Source: an uncultured Selenomonas sp.
GTDB lineage: Bacteria; Bacillota; Negativicutes; Selenomonadales; Selenomonadaceae
Direction: 5' to 3'
NCBI GenBank assembly: GCA_934202005.1
Contig: CAKPXP010000020.1
Span: forward strand, 1 to 31,441
DNA: 31,441 bases
A model generated the notes under the pieces. The model was not told the origin of the DNA. It did no database searches and saw nothing but the letters and a program-made list of their open reading frames with translations. Position 1 is the first letter of the stretch, and every line of letters starts with the position of its first letter. The translations under genes were made by a program, and so were the position numbers. This document shows, piece after piece, positions 23,323 through 31,441 of this stretch.

Positions 23323-24363
23323 ATGGATTACATACAACGAAAACAGATGAAACTCTTGGTCGCTGATGGCAATCCGGCAGACAGCCAACAGCTGCAACTC
23401 TACTTCGGCCAAAAAGTCAACGTCATCAGTGTCCTCAAGGGGCAGCAGGTACTCGACATCCTCGCGCAGCACCCCGTCGATCTCCTGATAACGGCTGACA
23501 AACTGCCCGACATGACAGGATTCGACCTCCTGCGGGCTGTCCACGAGCAGGCGCAGTACAAGAATCTCCCCGTCATCATCACGACGGCGGATCACAGTCA
23601 GAAAACAGAGGCTGCCAGCGCGATGGCGGGGGCTTTCGATACTATCCGCAAGCCGTTCATCCCCATCGTCGTCGTCAAGAAGGTCGAGCAGGTACTCGAG
23701 CTGGAGTACCTGAACCAGAATCTCTCGTCAGAGGTTCGCCGTCAGACGCAGCTCGCGGAGGATCGCCTGGCTTCCAGCCAGCGGCTCTACGAGGAGACCA
23801 TCATGGCACTCGCGAAGACCGTCGATGCGAAGGACCGCTATACGCGCGGCCATTCGCAGCGTGTCGCCACCTACGCGAAGTTCCTCGCCTACCGGCTCGG
23901 CTGGAGCGATGAGGAGCAAAAACGCATCTACTACATGGGGCTTCTGCATGACATCGGCAAAATCGGCATCCCAGAGGCCATCCTGCGCAAGACGTCGCGC
24001 CTCACAGATGAAGAGTACACGGTCATCAAGCAGCACACCATCATCGGCTACAACATCCTCAACTATGTCGCCGAGTTCCCAGAGCTCAAGATCGGCGCGC
24101 GCTGGCATCATGAGCGCTACGACGGCACCGGCTATCCCGACGGCATCAAGGGCGATACCATCCCTGTCTACGCGCGCATCATCGCCGTCGCTGACACCTA
24201 CGATGCCATGACCTCCAAACGCAGCTACCGCGACATCCTTCCACAGGATGTCGTGCGCAAGGAAATCGCGAAAGCCAGCGGCCAACAGCTCGATCCGAAA
24301 TACGCGGACATCATGATCCTGATCATCGACTCTGATAAGGACTACCGACTGCACGAGCAATAA
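23323..24363 (+). CDS. HD-GYP domain regulator with an altered receiver domain
   Basis: 346 aa from the ATG at 23323, which follows GGAGGA; upstream residues in the open frame look non-coding. Residues 8-125 are a response-regulator receiver, 130-160 a coiled linker, and 160-330 an HD-GYP domain. The HD-GYP part is complete: H177, H209-D210 in LLHDIGKIGIP, HHERYDGTGYP (262-272) and D291. It should hydrolyse cyclic di-GMP. In the receiver the phospho-acceptor position is Ala58 (LLITADKLP); Asp59 lies one residue later, and the Thr (about 87-88) and Lys110 are kept. No histidine kinase gene is adjacent. It may act on motility, pili or adhesion, but that is inference. Confidence 0.92.
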   Translation: MDYIQRKQMKLLVADGNPADSQQLQLYFGQKVNVISVLKGQQVLDILAQHPVDLLITADKLPDMTGFDLLRAVHEQAQYKNLPVIITTADHSQKTEAASAMAGAFDTIRKPFIPIVVVKKVEQVLELEYLNQNLSSEVRRQTQLAEDRLASSQRLYEETIMALAKTVDAKDRYTRGHSQRVATYAKFLAYRLGWSDEEQKRIYYMGLLHDIGKIGIPEAILRKTSRLTDEEYTVIKQHTIIGYNILNYVAEFPELKIGARWHHERYDGTGYPDGIKGDTIPVYARIIAVADTYDAMTSKRSYRDILPQDVVRKEIAKASGQQLDPKYADIMILIIDSDKDYRLHEQ

Positions 24364-24420
24364 GGTACGATCTAAAACATGCAGGCGCATCCTCTCCCCG
24401 CATCCCTCGCCCATATAGCA

Positions 24421-24528
24421 AACTCAACGCACAAACGTCCACTTTGTGGACATTGTGCGCCCGTCCTTGCAGTAAATCCAGCCAATCGCGCTGCGCCTGC
24501 GGCTTGCGCTCTTGGGGATTTACATAGT
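24421..24528 (-). repeat. Family B interspersed repeat, copy 3
   Basis: 108 bp. Read on the minus strand it starts ACTATGTAAATCCCCAAG and ends with the hairpin GTCCAC-AAA-GTGGAC and GTTTGTGCG. It is close to copy 1 (3364-3469). It lies between the convergent HD-GYP gene and metK. Confidence 0.87.
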
Positions 24529-24532
24529 AATC

Positions 24533-24574
24533 AAGAACCCCTCCCTCCGGCGCAAACCGGAAGGAGGGGTTCTT
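24533..24574. terminator. Bidirectional terminator between the HD-GYP gene and metK
   Basis: An 18-bp stem (24533-24550 with 24557-24574, one mismatch) around CGCAAA. It holds AAGAACCCCTCC and GGAGGGGTTCTT. The outer arms provide T-rich ends in both directions, as expected between convergent genes. Confidence 0.8.
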
Positions 24575-24610
24575 CATTTACTCATGCGGTTCTCTTATTT
24601 CGCAGCTGTC

Positions 24611-25801
24611 TCAGAGCCCTGCCTCTTTTCTCAGGACGTCCGCCTTGTCCGTATGCTCCCAAGGCAGATCGACATCCGTGCGGCCGAAGTGGCCGTAGGC
24701 CGCTGTCTGCTTGTAGATGGGGCGGCGCAGGTCGAGCATCTTGATGATACCGGCCGGACGCAGGTCGAAATGCTTCTTCGCGAGCGCCTCGATGGTCTCC
24801 TCCGGCACCTTGTTCGTGCCGAACGTGTCGACCATGACGGAGACAGGATATGCCACGCCGATGGCATAGGCGAGCTGGATCTCGCAACGATCCGCAAGTC
24901 CCGCCGCGACGATGTTCTTCGCGACGTAGCGCGCGGCATAAGCCGCGCTGCGATCGACCTTCGTGGGATCCTTGCCGGAAAACGCGCCGCCGCCGTGGCG
25001 CGCCCAGCCACCGTAGGTATCGACGATGATCTTGCGGCCCGTGAGGCCGGAGTCGCCCTGCGGGCCGCCGATGACGAACTTGCCCGTCGGATTGACGAAG
25101 ATGCGCGTCTTGTCCGAGAGGAGGTCGGCGGGCACAACGGCCTTGATGACCTGCTCGATGAGATCCTTGCGGATGGTCGCGAGCGCTACATCCTCATCGT
25201 GCTGCGTGGAGATGACGATGGTATCGACAGCAACCGGCTTGCCATCCTCATAGAGGATCGTGACCTGCGTCTTGCCGTCCGGGCGCAGATACGGCAGCGT
25301 GCCGTTCTTGCGAACCTCTGCGAGGCGGCGGGCCAGGCGATGCGCGAGCGCGATCGGCAGCGGCATATACTCCGGCGTTTCGTTCGTCGCATAGCCGAAC
25401 ATCATGCCCTGATCGCCAGCGCCGATGGCGTCCGCCGCGTCCATCTCGCCCTCGCGCGCCTCGAGCGCCTGATTGACGCCCTGCGCGATGTCCGGCGACT
25501 GCTCGTCGAGCGAGACGAGAATGCCGCACGTCTCCGCATCAAAGCCGTATTTCGCGCGCGTATAACCGATGTCCTTGACCGTCTTGCGGATGATGTGCGG
25601 GATATCGACATAGCACTTCGTCGAGATCTCGCCGACGACGTGGACCTGTCCCGTCGTCACGAGCGTCTCGCAAGCGACGCGCCCCTCAGGATCCTGGGCG
25701 AGGATCGCGTCGAGAATCGCATCGGAGATCTGATCCGCCATCTTGTCCGGATGGCCCTCGGTCACCGACTCCGAGGTAAAGTACATACGTTTCTTGCTCA
25801 T
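24611..25801 (-). CDS. metK: S-adenosylmethionine synthetase MetK
   Basis: 396 aa. It makes SAM from methionine and ATP in the cytoplasm. Signature segments are [13 protein letters not shown] (about 10-22), [12 protein letters not shown] (about 119-130) and [16 protein letters not shown] (about 263-278). The start at 25801 ([12 protein letters not shown]) follows AAGGAGG; eight upstream codons in the open frame are not needed. It is a single-gene unit controlled by the SAM-I riboswitch at 26020-26118. The 180 nt between the riboswitch terminator and the start codon show no gene. Confidence 0.97.
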   Translation of the reverse strand: MSKKRMYFTSESVTEGHPDKMADQISDAILDAILAQDPEGRVACETLVTTGQVHVVGEISTKCYVDIPHIIRKTVKDIGYTRAKYGFDAETCGILVSLDEQSPDIAQGVNQALEAREGEMDAADAIGAGDQGMMFGYATNETPEYMPLPIALAHRLARRLAEVRKNGTLPYLRPDGKTQVTILYEDGKPVAVDTIVISTQHDEDVALATIRKDLIEQVIKAVVPADLLSDKTRIFVNPTGKFVIGGPQGDSGLTGRKIIVDTYGGWARHGGGAFSGKDPTKVDRSAAYAARYVAKNIVAAGLADRCEIQLAYAIGVAYPVSVMVDTFGTNKVPEETIEALAKKHFDLRPAGIIKMLDLRRPIYKQTAAYGHFGRTDVDLPWEHTDKADVLRKEAGL

Positions 25802-25981
25802 GGTATTCCTCCTTGTCAACAGCACGCGCAGTTTCCGCGCGCCGCCTCCTCTAGAAGCAACCAGATGCCGTGCGCGCTGCCCCCGAACGAGCCGTCGCGC
25901 GGCTTCTTCACACTGTCACTTCCAACAAATGAAACCGACCTCAGCCGAACATTCCGTCTCCGTTATCAGCCATGCCATAAG

Positions 25982-26007
25982 AAAAAGCCCTCTATAAAAA
26001 GAGAGCT
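25982..26007 (-). terminator. Riboswitch-controlled terminator in the metK leader
   Basis: On the minus strand, AGCTCTC and GAGGGCT flank a U-rich loop and are followed by five T. The CTCTC of the 5' arm can instead pair with GAGAG at the 3' edge of the aptamer P1 stem, giving the antiterminator used when SAM is low. Confidence 0.88.
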
Positions 26008-26019
26008 TGTCTTTCCACT

Positions 26020-26118
26020 CTCATCTTATAGGTAGAACCTAACGGAATTGGCACCGTTTTGCTTTCGCAAGGGTTGCCGCAGCTTCATAGGGCCAGTCCC
26101 TCCACTGCTCTGGATGAG
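26020..26118 (-). promoter_or_regulatory. SAM-I (S-box) riboswitch aptamer
   Basis: The minus strand carries the S-box consensus: GTGGAGGGACTGGCCC, TATGAAGC, CGGCAACC, and then GGTGCCAATTCC. P1 is closed by CTCATC (26113-26118) and GATGAG (26020-26025). In the known mechanism, bound SAM holds P1 closed and lets the downstream terminator form, lowering metK expression. The aptamer is recognised with high certainty; terminator and antiterminator partners are visible. Confidence 0.96.
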
Positions 26119-26142
26119 TTCATATTCAGCTTTGTTGCCTAT

Positions 26143-26171
26143 AGTATAGTGGATATTGCCGCTGACGTCAA
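26143..26171 (-). promoter_or_regulatory. Promoter of the metK riboswitch leader
   Basis: Minus-strand -35 TTGACG (26166-26171), 17-bp spacer, -10 TATACT (26143-26148). It lies just upstream of the aptamer and 25 nt beyond the phytase-like gene stop. Confidence 0.85.
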
Positions 26172-26196
26172 GGGTAAAAATGAACGGTATTCATCT

Positions 26197-27054
26197 TTAT
26201 CCATCATGCCGCGCGAGCCATTCCGACCAGCGCGGTGCACCCGCCCGCCGCTCCCGCACGTACTGCGCGAAGAGCGATAGCCCCGTCATGATTTCCGGGC
26301 GCAGACGCAGATCCGCCCCGCCCGCCGCCAGCTGGTGCGACAGCGCATCAGAAAGCGGCAACTCCGGATGGCGCAGCAGCTCCGTCAGCACGAGAAACGT
26401 CGTCGTGCGCCCCATGCCCGCCTGGCAGTGAAAATGAAGCCAGGCATCCGGCGGCAGGGCGTCATAAGCTGCGAGGAAGGCGTCGATGGCTGACGGCTCC
26501 GGCCAACGCATATCCGTTGCGGCAATGCGCACGGGGATGAGTCCCGCCGCAGCCGCGGCCTGCGCCTCCGTCTCATAGGCCGCGGCGCGGAAGGTGACGG
26601 GCCGCATGCCAGAGGCGAGATCGAAGCGCCCCATCGGCGAAGCCATGACCTCGGTGGAGACGGCTGCGGCGAGCCGCTGCTGCTCGTCCTGCTGTACGGC
26701 AGCCGCGTCGCGGCCGCGGTTCGCGGCATTCATCGCTGTGTGCCAGCTCACGGCATACGCCTGCCCAGCCGAAGTGAGCAGATAGCCGTGGCTCTCCTGC
26801 CGCAGGTCGATGATGTAGATGCGGCGATTTCCCGCAACCGCGCGCAGGCGCGCCGCGAGCGGACGCATCCCCTCCAGCGTCGGCTGGCCGCTCCCCGAGG
26901 CTGCGAGCGCGGGCAGGACGCGGAAGTTGCCCGGCAGTGCATCCACACCAGTAACGGCGTCGAGACGCCAGGCCGGTGTAACGAAAGGCGCCGCAAGCGC
27001 CGTCGGAATCTGAGCGAGCAGGACAAGCAGAGAAAACAGGAAGCGCGCCCCCAT
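26197..27054 (-). CDS. Secreted PTP-like phytase (myo-inositol polyphosphate phosphatase)
   Basis: 285 aa from the ATG at 27054; an ATG at 27060 abuts the ribosome site (CGGGAG) and is less likely. Signal peptide MGARFLFSLLVLLAQIPTALA (1-21). The cysteine phosphatase loop is HCQAGMGRTT (209-218; C210 nucleophile, R216), with a putative general acid D181 in IAATDMRWPEP. IIDLRQESHGYL (81-92) and WLHFHC also match the Selenomonas ruminantium phytase family as I recall it; that enzyme has His after the Asp where this one has Met. It would release phosphate from phytate or related substrates outside the inner membrane. It is the last gene of the dapF-to-coaBC operon, starting 2 nt after coaBC. Substrate is not provable from sequence. 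Confidence 0.85.
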   Translation of the reverse strand: MGARFLFSLLVLLAQIPTALAAPFVTPAWRLDAVTGVDALPGNFRVLPALAASGSGQPTLEGMRPLAARLRAVAGNRRIYIIDLRQESHGYLLTSAGQAYAVSWHTAMNAANRGRDAAAVQQDEQQRLAAAVSTEVMASPMGRFDLASGMRPVTFRAAAYETEAQAAAAAGLIPVRIAATDMRWPEPSAIDAFLAAYDALPPDAWLHFHCQAGMGRTTTFLVLTELLRHPELPLSDALSHQLAAGGADLRLRPEIMTGLSLFAQYVRERRAGAPRWSEWLARHDG

Positions 27055-27056
27055 GA

Positions 27057-28268
27057 TCATCTCCCGAGCGCCGCCGCGACGTGGTCGAGGATCACGTCCG
27101 CGAGCTGGCGCTTGCTCATGAGCGGATGCTCCGTGCAGACGCCGTCGCGCGCAAGGATGGTCACGCAATTCGTGTCCGCGGAGAAGCCCGCGTCCTTGCG
27201 GCTCACATCGTTGGCGACGATGAAATCGAGATTCTTCTTCTCGAGCTTGCCGCGCGCGTAGTCGAGCACATGCTCCGTCTCCGCCGCGAAGCCGACGAGC
27301 AGCTGATGCGTCTTTTTCTCCCCGAGCTCCCTGAGGATATCTGGGTTGCGCACGAGCTCCAGCGTGAGGCTGCCCTCCTGCTTCTTGATCTTCTGCCCGG
27401 CGCGTTCCTTGGGCCGGTAGTCGGCGACGGCCGCCGCCTTGATGACGGCATCAGCCGCGTCGAAGGCGCGGAGCACGGCCTCGCGCATCTCGAGCGCCGT
27501 CTCGACGCGGATGCAGTCGACGCCCTCCGGCACAGGCAGACTGCCCGGCCCCGCGACGAGCGTGACATGAGCGCCGCGCGCCTGCGCGGCCGCCGCAACG
27601 GCAAAGCCCATCTTGCCCGTCGAACGGTTGCCGAGATAGCGCACGGGATCGATCGGCTCCCTCGTGCCACCTGCCGTCACGAGAATGTTCCTGCCCGCGA
27701 GATCCTTTACAGCCGACACGCCGGAGAGGAACGACGTGAGCGTCGCCACGATATCCGCAGGTTCCGGCAGACGCCCCCGCCCGCTCGTCCCGCAGGCGAG
27801 CTTGCCGCTCGCGGGCTCGATGATATGGACGCCGCGCGCGCGCAGCCGCGCGAGATTCTCCTGCGTCGCGGGATGCTCATACATCGCCGTGTTCATCGCG
27901 GGCGCGAGGAATACAGGGGCGCGCGTCGCGAGCAGCGTCGTCGTGAGCATGTCGTCTGCCATGCCGTACGATGCCTTCGCGAGGAAGTTCGCCGTCGCGG
28001 GTGCGACGAGCACGAGATCCGCGAGGCGCGCGAGCGCGATATGCTCCACCTGGTGATGCGTGACCTTCGCCCACATATCCGTGACGACGGACGCGCCGCT
28101 CATCTCGCGGAACGTGAGCTCCGTGACGAAGTTCTGCGCGCCGCGCGTCATGATGACATGAACCTGCGCGCCCGCCTTCCTCAGGCGGCTCACGATCTCC
28201 ACGGCCTTGTAGGCGGCGATGCCGCCCGTGACACCGAGCACGAGGTGCTTCCCTTCCCAGACCGACAT
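27057..28268 (-). CDS. coaBC: Bifunctional phosphopantothenoylcysteine decarboxylase/synthetase CoaBC
   Basis: 403 aa. Two successive steps from 4'-phosphopantothenate towards coenzyme A. The N-terminal flavoprotein decarboxylase (CoaC) has GVTGGIAAYK (12-21), the catalytic H76 in VEHIALA, PAMN (123-126) and the active-site cysteine C159 in GKLACGTSGRGRL. The C-terminal CoaB part begins near residue 190 with ILVTAGGTREPIDPVRY and contains NRSTGKMG and AAAVADYRPK. Full length and intact. It starts 3 nt after rpoZ and precedes the phytase gene by 2 nt. Confidence 0.97.
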   Translation of the reverse strand: MSVWEGKHLVLGVTGGIAAYKAVEIVSRLRKAGAQVHVIMTRGAQNFVTELTFREMSGASVVTDMWAKVTHHQVEHIALARLADLVLVAPATANFLAKASYGMADDMLTTTLLATRAPVFLAPAMNTAMYEHPATQENLARLRARGVHIIEPASGKLACGTSGRGRLPEPADIVATLTSFLSGVSAVKDLAGRNILVTAGGTREPIDPVRYLGNRSTGKMGFAVAAAAQARGAHVTLVAGPGSLPVPEGVDCIRVETALEMREAVLRAFDAADAVIKAAAVADYRPKERAGQKIKKQEGSLTLELVRNPDILRELGEKKTHQLLVGFAAETEHVLDYARGKLEKKNLDFIVANDVSRKDAGFSADTNCVTILARDGVCTEHPLMSKRQLADVILDHVAAALGR

Positions 28269-28271
28269 GGC

Positions 28272-28499
28272 TTACTGCTCTTTCTTGATGACGTAGTTGA
28301 TCTTGCCCTCGGCGATCTCCTCGAGCGCGTTCGTGACATTCTTCGTCGACTGGAGCTCCGCCTGCGGCTCTGCGCCATCCAAGAGCTGCCGCGCGCGTTT
28401 CGCGCCGCAGACGACGAGACCATAGCGGCTGTCGACCTTCGTCATCAGATAATCCGTCGACGGATTGACCATGCTCATGACCTGATTCTGTTTCTTCAT
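28272..28499 (-). CDS. rpoZ: RNA polymerase omega subunit RpoZ
   Basis: 75 aa. Small omega subunit that helps assemble and stabilise the polymerase core. NPSTDYLMTKVDSRYGLVV and AKRARQLLDG are family hallmarks (residues 12-42), with the acidic/basic C-terminal end usual in Firmicutes. It overlaps the gmk stop by 4 nt (ATGA), so expression is coupled. The ATG at 28476 (M8) is a possible alternative start. Confidence 0.94.
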   Translation of the reverse strand: MKKQNQVMSMVNPSTDYLMTKVDSRYGLVVCGAKRARQLLDGAEPQAELQSTKNVTNALEEIAEGKINYVIKKEQ

Positions 28500-29101
28500 T
28501 CTCTCTCCAGCTCCTCAAAAAGATGTTGATTCCGATCGACACGGCAATGCTCCGCCGTGATGATTTCCTTGATGGTAGCGACGGCATGCGCGACGGTGTC
28601 GTTCACGACGACGTACTGGTAGCGCCTGCCGATGGCGATCTCCTTACGCGCGCTGCCCATACGGCGCGCGAGACTCTCCTCCGTCTCCGAACCGCGGCCG
28701 CGCAGCCGCCGCTCGAGCTCCTCGATGGAGGGCGGCAGCAGGAATACGAACAGTCCGTCCGGGCATTTCTCCATGACGTTCAGCGCGCCCTGGATATCGA
28801 TCTCGAGCAGGATGTCCTGCCCCGCGGCGCGCCGCTCCTCGATCTTGGCGAGCGGCGTACCATAGTAGTTGCCGTAGACGTTCGCGTACTCGAGGAACCC
28901 GCCCTCGGCGATGAGCTGCTCGAACCGTTCCTTCGTCAGGAAATAATAATTCTTGCCGTCGACCTCTCCCTCGCGCGGCGCGCGTGTCGTCGCGGAGATG
29001 GAGTAAGCAAGCTCCGGCGTCTCCCGCAAAAGCTCGCTGCATACCGTGCCTTTCCCCGTACCGGACGGGCCGGACACGACCATCAGCAGTCCCTTCCTCA
29101 T
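28496..29101 (-). CDS. gmk: Guanylate kinase Gmk
   Basis: 201 aa. Converts GMP to GDP with ATP. P-loop [10 protein letters not shown] (10-19), the GMP-binding [18 protein letters not shown] region (38-55), and [13 protein letters not shown] (about 97-109). Complete. It starts on the 4-nt overlap with remA and ends on a 4-nt overlap with rpoZ, in the gene order seen widely in Firmicutes. Confidence 0.97.
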   Translation of the reverse strand: MRKGLLMVVSGPSGTGKGTVCSELLRETPELAYSISATTRAPREGEVDGKNYYFLTKERFEQLIAEGGFLEYANVYGNYYGTPLAKIEERRAAGQDILLEIDIQGALNVMEKCPDGLFVFLLPPSIEELERRLRGRGSETEESLARRMGSARKEIAIGRRYQYVVVNDTVAHAVATIKEIITAEHCRVDRNQHLFEELERE

Positions 29102-29397
29102 TCGATCTCCTCCTGGTCTTCCTCTGTCGTCTCCCGAATCTCCTCCACATCGTCATCGCTGTCGACGATGCGGTGCGCCACCGTCTCCGGCTGAACCGCC
29201 GAGAGGATGACGTGGTCGCTGTCCGTGACGACGACGGCGCGCGTGCGCCTGCCGTACGTCGCGTCGATGAGACGCTGCGCGTCGCGCGCCTCCTGGATGA
29301 TGCGCTTGATGGGCGCGGACTCCGGGCTCACGATCGCGATGATGCGGTTGGCGGATACGATATTGCCGAAACCGATATTGATGAGTTTGATATCCAT
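29098..29397 (-). CDS. remA: Extracellular matrix regulator RemA (DUF370)
   Basis: 99 aa from the ATG at 29397, with GGGAGG six bases upstream; the longer open frame upstream belongs to yicC read in another frame. [20 protein letters not shown] is the conserved start. In Bacillus subtilis RemA is a ring-forming DNA-binding activator of matrix and osmoprotection genes. The C-terminal tail here is longer and very acidic ([19 protein letters not shown]). Its presence in a diderm suggests a role other than Bacillus biofilm genes, not known from sequence. Confidence 0.94.
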   Translation of the reverse strand: MDIKLINIGFGNIVSANRIIAIVSPESAPIKRIIQEARDAQRLIDATYGRRTRAVVVTDSDHVILSAVQPETVAHRIVDSDDDVEEIRETTEEDQEEIE

Positions 29398-29407
29398 AGC
29401 AGCCTCC

Positions 29408-30292
29408 CTACTCGATGTTCTGCACCTGCTCGCGCAGCTTCTCGATCTCGCTCTTGAGATCGACAACGAGCTGCGCCGCTTTGGCGCTATTGCATTTGGA
29501 GCCGATGGTATTCGCCTCGCGGTTCATCTCCTGGATGAGGAAATCGAGTTTCCGCCCGACGGGGCCATCCGCCGACGCGAGGATGCTGCTGAACTGTGCG
29601 AAATGGCTGCCGAGCCGCACCGTCTCCTCCGTATAGTTCACCTTGTCCGCGTAGAGCGCCGTCTCCTGGATGATGCGGCTCTCATCGATATCCTGCGCCG
29701 CGAGAAGCTCGCCGAGCATCTGCTCGAGACGCGCACGATGCGCCGCGACGATCTCAGGCGCAAGCTGCTCGAGCTGCTCCCTGAGCGCCGTGAGCACCGT
29801 GAGGCGCTCGCGAAAATCCGCCGCGAGCGCCTCGCCCTCCCGGCAGCGCATCTCATCGAGTCCGCGGAGCGCGCCCGCGACGGCCTCCATGAGCACAGGC
29901 TCGCATCCCGTGAGCGAGGCGTCCGCCTCCACCTGCAGGACATCCGGATAGGCCGCAATCTCCTGCACATCATCGGGGCGCGCGACATGCAGGTAGTCGC
30001 TGAGCTCGTTGAGCGCCTGCTGATAGGCGCTGGCGAGCTGCCGGTTGCAGCGCACGCTGGTGCTGCCCTCGCGTTTGTCCGTCAGCGTGAGGAAGAGGTC
30101 GAGCTTCCCGCGGGCGACGCGCGCCTTCACCGCCTGGCGCAGCTTCACCTCGAGCGGTGCGAGCTGCACCGGCGCGTGCAGCGTGATGTCGAGGTAGCGC
30201 TGGTTGACCGCCTTGGCCGCCGCCTTGACCTTGAAGCTCTCATTTTCCGCTACGGCCTCGCCGTAGCCTGTCATGCTCCTGAGCACTCCCAT
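29408..30292 (-). CDS. yicC: YicC family endoribonuclease
   Basis: 294 aa, the usual size. Begins [13 protein letters not shown], with the conserved SMTGYG, and ends with the DUF1732 domain: [13 protein letters not shown] and [20 protein letters not shown]. coli YicC is a ring-shaped RNase affecting sRNA stability. It is followed 10 nt later by remA and begins 3 nt after dapF, so all are co-transcribed. The yicC-remA-gmk-rpoZ order supports the call. Confidence 0.95.
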   Translation of the reverse strand: MGVLRSMTGYGEAVAENESFKVKAAAKAVNQRYLDITLHAPVQLAPLEVKLRQAVKARVARGKLDLFLTLTDKREGSTSVRCNRQLASAYQQALNELSDYLHVARPDDVQEIAAYPDVLQVEADASLTGCEPVLMEAVAGALRGLDEMRCREGEALAADFRERLTVLTALREQLEQLAPEIVAAHRARLEQMLGELLAAQDIDESRIIQETALYADKVNYTEETVRLGSHFAQFSSILASADGPVGRKLDFLIQEMNREANTIGSKCNSAKAAQLVVDLKSEIEKLREQVQNIE

Positions 30293-30295
30293 GCC

Positions 30296-31129
30296 TCACA
30301 CCTCGACCGTTCCGGAGAAGACCTCCACCGCCGGGCCCGTCATGTAGAGGTGGTTGTCCGCCGCCCACTCGTTGTGCAGCGTACCGCCGTCGAGGATGAT
30401 ATCCGCCGCGCGCTCGGAGCGGCCCGTGAGCACCGCCGCGACGAGCGTCGCACAGGAGCCCGTGCCGCAGGCGAGCGTGATGGCCGCGCCGCGCTCCCAA
30501 ACGCGCATGCGTAGATGCGTGCGGTCGAGCACCTGCACGAACTCCGTATTCGTCTTCTTCGGGAAGCGCGCCTGCGTCTCGAAGAGATGTCCGATGCGCT
30601 CAATGGGGACAGAGGCGAGGTCATCGACGAAGACAACGCAGTGCGGGTTGCCCATCGAGACAGCCGTCATGCGCCAATCGCTCCCCGCGACCTCGATGGG
30701 TACATCGACGGCGCGACCGCTGCCGTAGCCAGTGACAGGCACCTCGTCCGCCGCGAGCACCGGCTCGCCCATATCGACGCGCACGCCCGTGATCGCACCG
30801 TCCTGCCGCACGATTTCCGGCACGAGGATGCCCGCGCCCGTCTCGACCGTGAACTTGTCCCGGTTCGTCACGCCATGGTCGCGCAGATACCGTGCGAAGC
30901 AGCGGATGCCGTTGCCGCACATCTCCGCCTCGCTGCCGTCCGTATTGAAAATGCGCATGCGGTAATCCGCCTGGTCGGAATCGAGCACGACAAGCACGCC
31001 GTCCGCACCGATGCCGAAGTGGCGGTCAGAGACCTTTTTCGCAAATGCGCCGTAGTCATCGAGCTCCCGCTCCCGGCAATCGATGAGCACGAAGTCATTG
31101 CCGCACCCCTGCCATTTCGTAAATTCCAT
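30296..31129 (-). CDS. dapF: Diaminopimelate epimerase DapF
   Basis: 277 aa. Interconverts LL- and meso-diaminopimelate for lysine and peptidoglycan. The two catalytic cysteines lie in EMCGNGIRC (C71) and ACGTGSCAT (about residue 220); KWQGCGNDF (5-13) begins the fold. The start is the ATG at 31129 because GGAGGGA lies seven bases upstream. First gene of the leftward operon dapF-yicC-remA-gmk-rpoZ-coaBC-phytase, with a recognisable promoter 60 nt upstream. Confidence 0.97.
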   Translation of the reverse strand: MEFTKWQGCGNDFVLIDCRERELDDYGAFAKKVSDRHFGIGADGVLVVLDSDQADYRMRIFNTDGSEAEMCGNGIRCFARYLRDHGVTNRDKFTVETGAGILVPEIVRQDGAITGVRVDMGEPVLAADEVPVTGYGSGRAVDVPIEVAGSDWRMTAVSMGNPHCVVFVDDLASVPIERIGHLFETQARFPKKTNTEFVQVLDRTHLRMRVWERGAAITLACGTGSCATLVAAVLTGRSERAADIILDGGTLHNEWAADNHLYMTGPAVEVFSGTVEV

Positions 31130-31186
31130 ACTTGTCCCTCCTACGGGAAATACTTCCAAAGGAAACCTTTTCCCTTTATCTTTTCC

Positions 31187-31215
31187 ATTTTACTTGTTTT
31201 CTCTCCTTCATGCAA
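31187..31215 (-). promoter_or_regulatory. Promoter of the dapF operon
   Basis: Minus-strand -35 TTGCAT (31210-31215), 17-bp spacer, -10 TAAAAT (31187-31192). It lies back to back with the rqcH promoter, 5 bp from its -35. Confidence 0.75.
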
Positions 31216-31220
31216 GCAAT

Positions 31221-31249
31221 TTGACCGCCACCCGGTGCAATGCTATACT
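31221..31249 (+). promoter_or_regulatory. Promoter of rqcH
   Basis: -35 TTGACC (31221-31226), 17-bp spacer, -10 TATACT with an upstream TG (31244-31249). It leaves a leader of about 110 nt before the ATG at 31365. Confidence 0.83.
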
Positions 31250-31364
31250 TTTCTACAAGAATCAAACAGATTCCGAGCTTCCGATTCATGCAGCGGCTTC
31301 TTTCTGCCACGCAAGCCCTTGCAAGAATCTCCAAACGAATCTACAAAAGAAAGAGGAATCCAAC

Positions 31365-31441
31365 ATGAGCCTTGACGGTTTCTCCATGCATGCGCTCGTC
31401 AAAGAACTCAGCCGCGCCCTCATCGGCGGGCGCATCGACAA
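31365..31441 (+). CDS. rqcH: RqcH/NFACT family protein, N-terminal start (partial)
   Basis: The first 25 codons, running off the right end. MSLDGFSMHALVKEL then IGGRID is the conserved opening of NFACT-N (FbpA/RqcH) proteins. The start has AAAGAGGA upstream. It faces away from dapF. Its role would be ribosome-associated quality control, as for the fragment at 1-138; whether the two fragments belong to one gene or two cannot be told here. Confidence 0.88.
   Translation, partial: MSLDGFSMHALVKELSRALIGGRID

Noticed and set aside
24323..24577. Possible small protein encoded in family B repeats (RDWLDLLQGR...HNVHKVDVC)
   Set aside because: The frame is open in two copies but has stops in copy 2 (17057-17164), and there is no start or ribosome site; the similarity reflects DNA repeat identity.

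Overview
The window reads as chromosomal DNA of a GC-rich, outer-membrane-bearing member of the Firmicutes, most likely a Selenomonas-like Negativicute. It mixes Firmicutes traits (a SAM-I riboswitch in front of metK, RemA, RqcH/NFACT, a compact remA-gmk-rpoZ-coaBC operon) with diderm traits (a two-partner secretion pair needing an outer-membrane barrel, and a type IV pilus cluster). It also carries a secreted tyrosine-phosphatase-like phytase close to the Selenomonas ruminantium enzyme. The genus is inferred from gene content only.

Left part (1-11.8 kb): the 3' end of an RqcH/NFACT gene whose stop codon lies inside a 158-bp MITE-like element; a perfect 25-bp hairpin; the leftward shikimate operon aroC-aroK-aroB; a small cluster of a second repeat family; and an 11-gene leftward type IV pilus operon (pilB, pilT, pilC, pilA, pilD, four pseudopilin-like genes, a pilM-pilN fusion, pilO) behind a near-consensus promoter. 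No secretin (pilQ) or pilP is present, although pil and aro genes adjoin as they do in proteobacteria.

Middle part (12-17.4 kb): a rightward polyphosphate block. A Ppx/GppA-HD protein that has lost its catalytic motifs is translationally coupled to polyphosphate kinase ppk. After a second full MITE copy comes an intact-looking exopolyphosphatase with a lysine-rich tail. A terminator and a leftward tRNA-Pro(CGG) with its own promoter follow.

Right part (17.4-31.4 kb): a leftward two-partner secretion locus in which the transporter (tpsB) is separated from its signal peptide by an apparent frameshift; a small membrane protein and a Tat-exported amidase; an HD-GYP regulator with an altered receiver; metK under SAM-riboswitch control; and the leftward operon dapF-yicC-remA-gmk-rpoZ-coaBC-phytase. 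A divergent promoter then drives an rqcH gene that runs off the right end. Both window ends therefore carry RqcH/NFACT sequence.

Two repeat families thread the intergenic regions. Family A is 158-160 bp, a nested palindrome with inverted ends and 4-bp target duplications: two full copies and two or three remnants. Family B is about 108 bp with an internal hairpin: three full copies, one partial copy and one degenerate hairpin.
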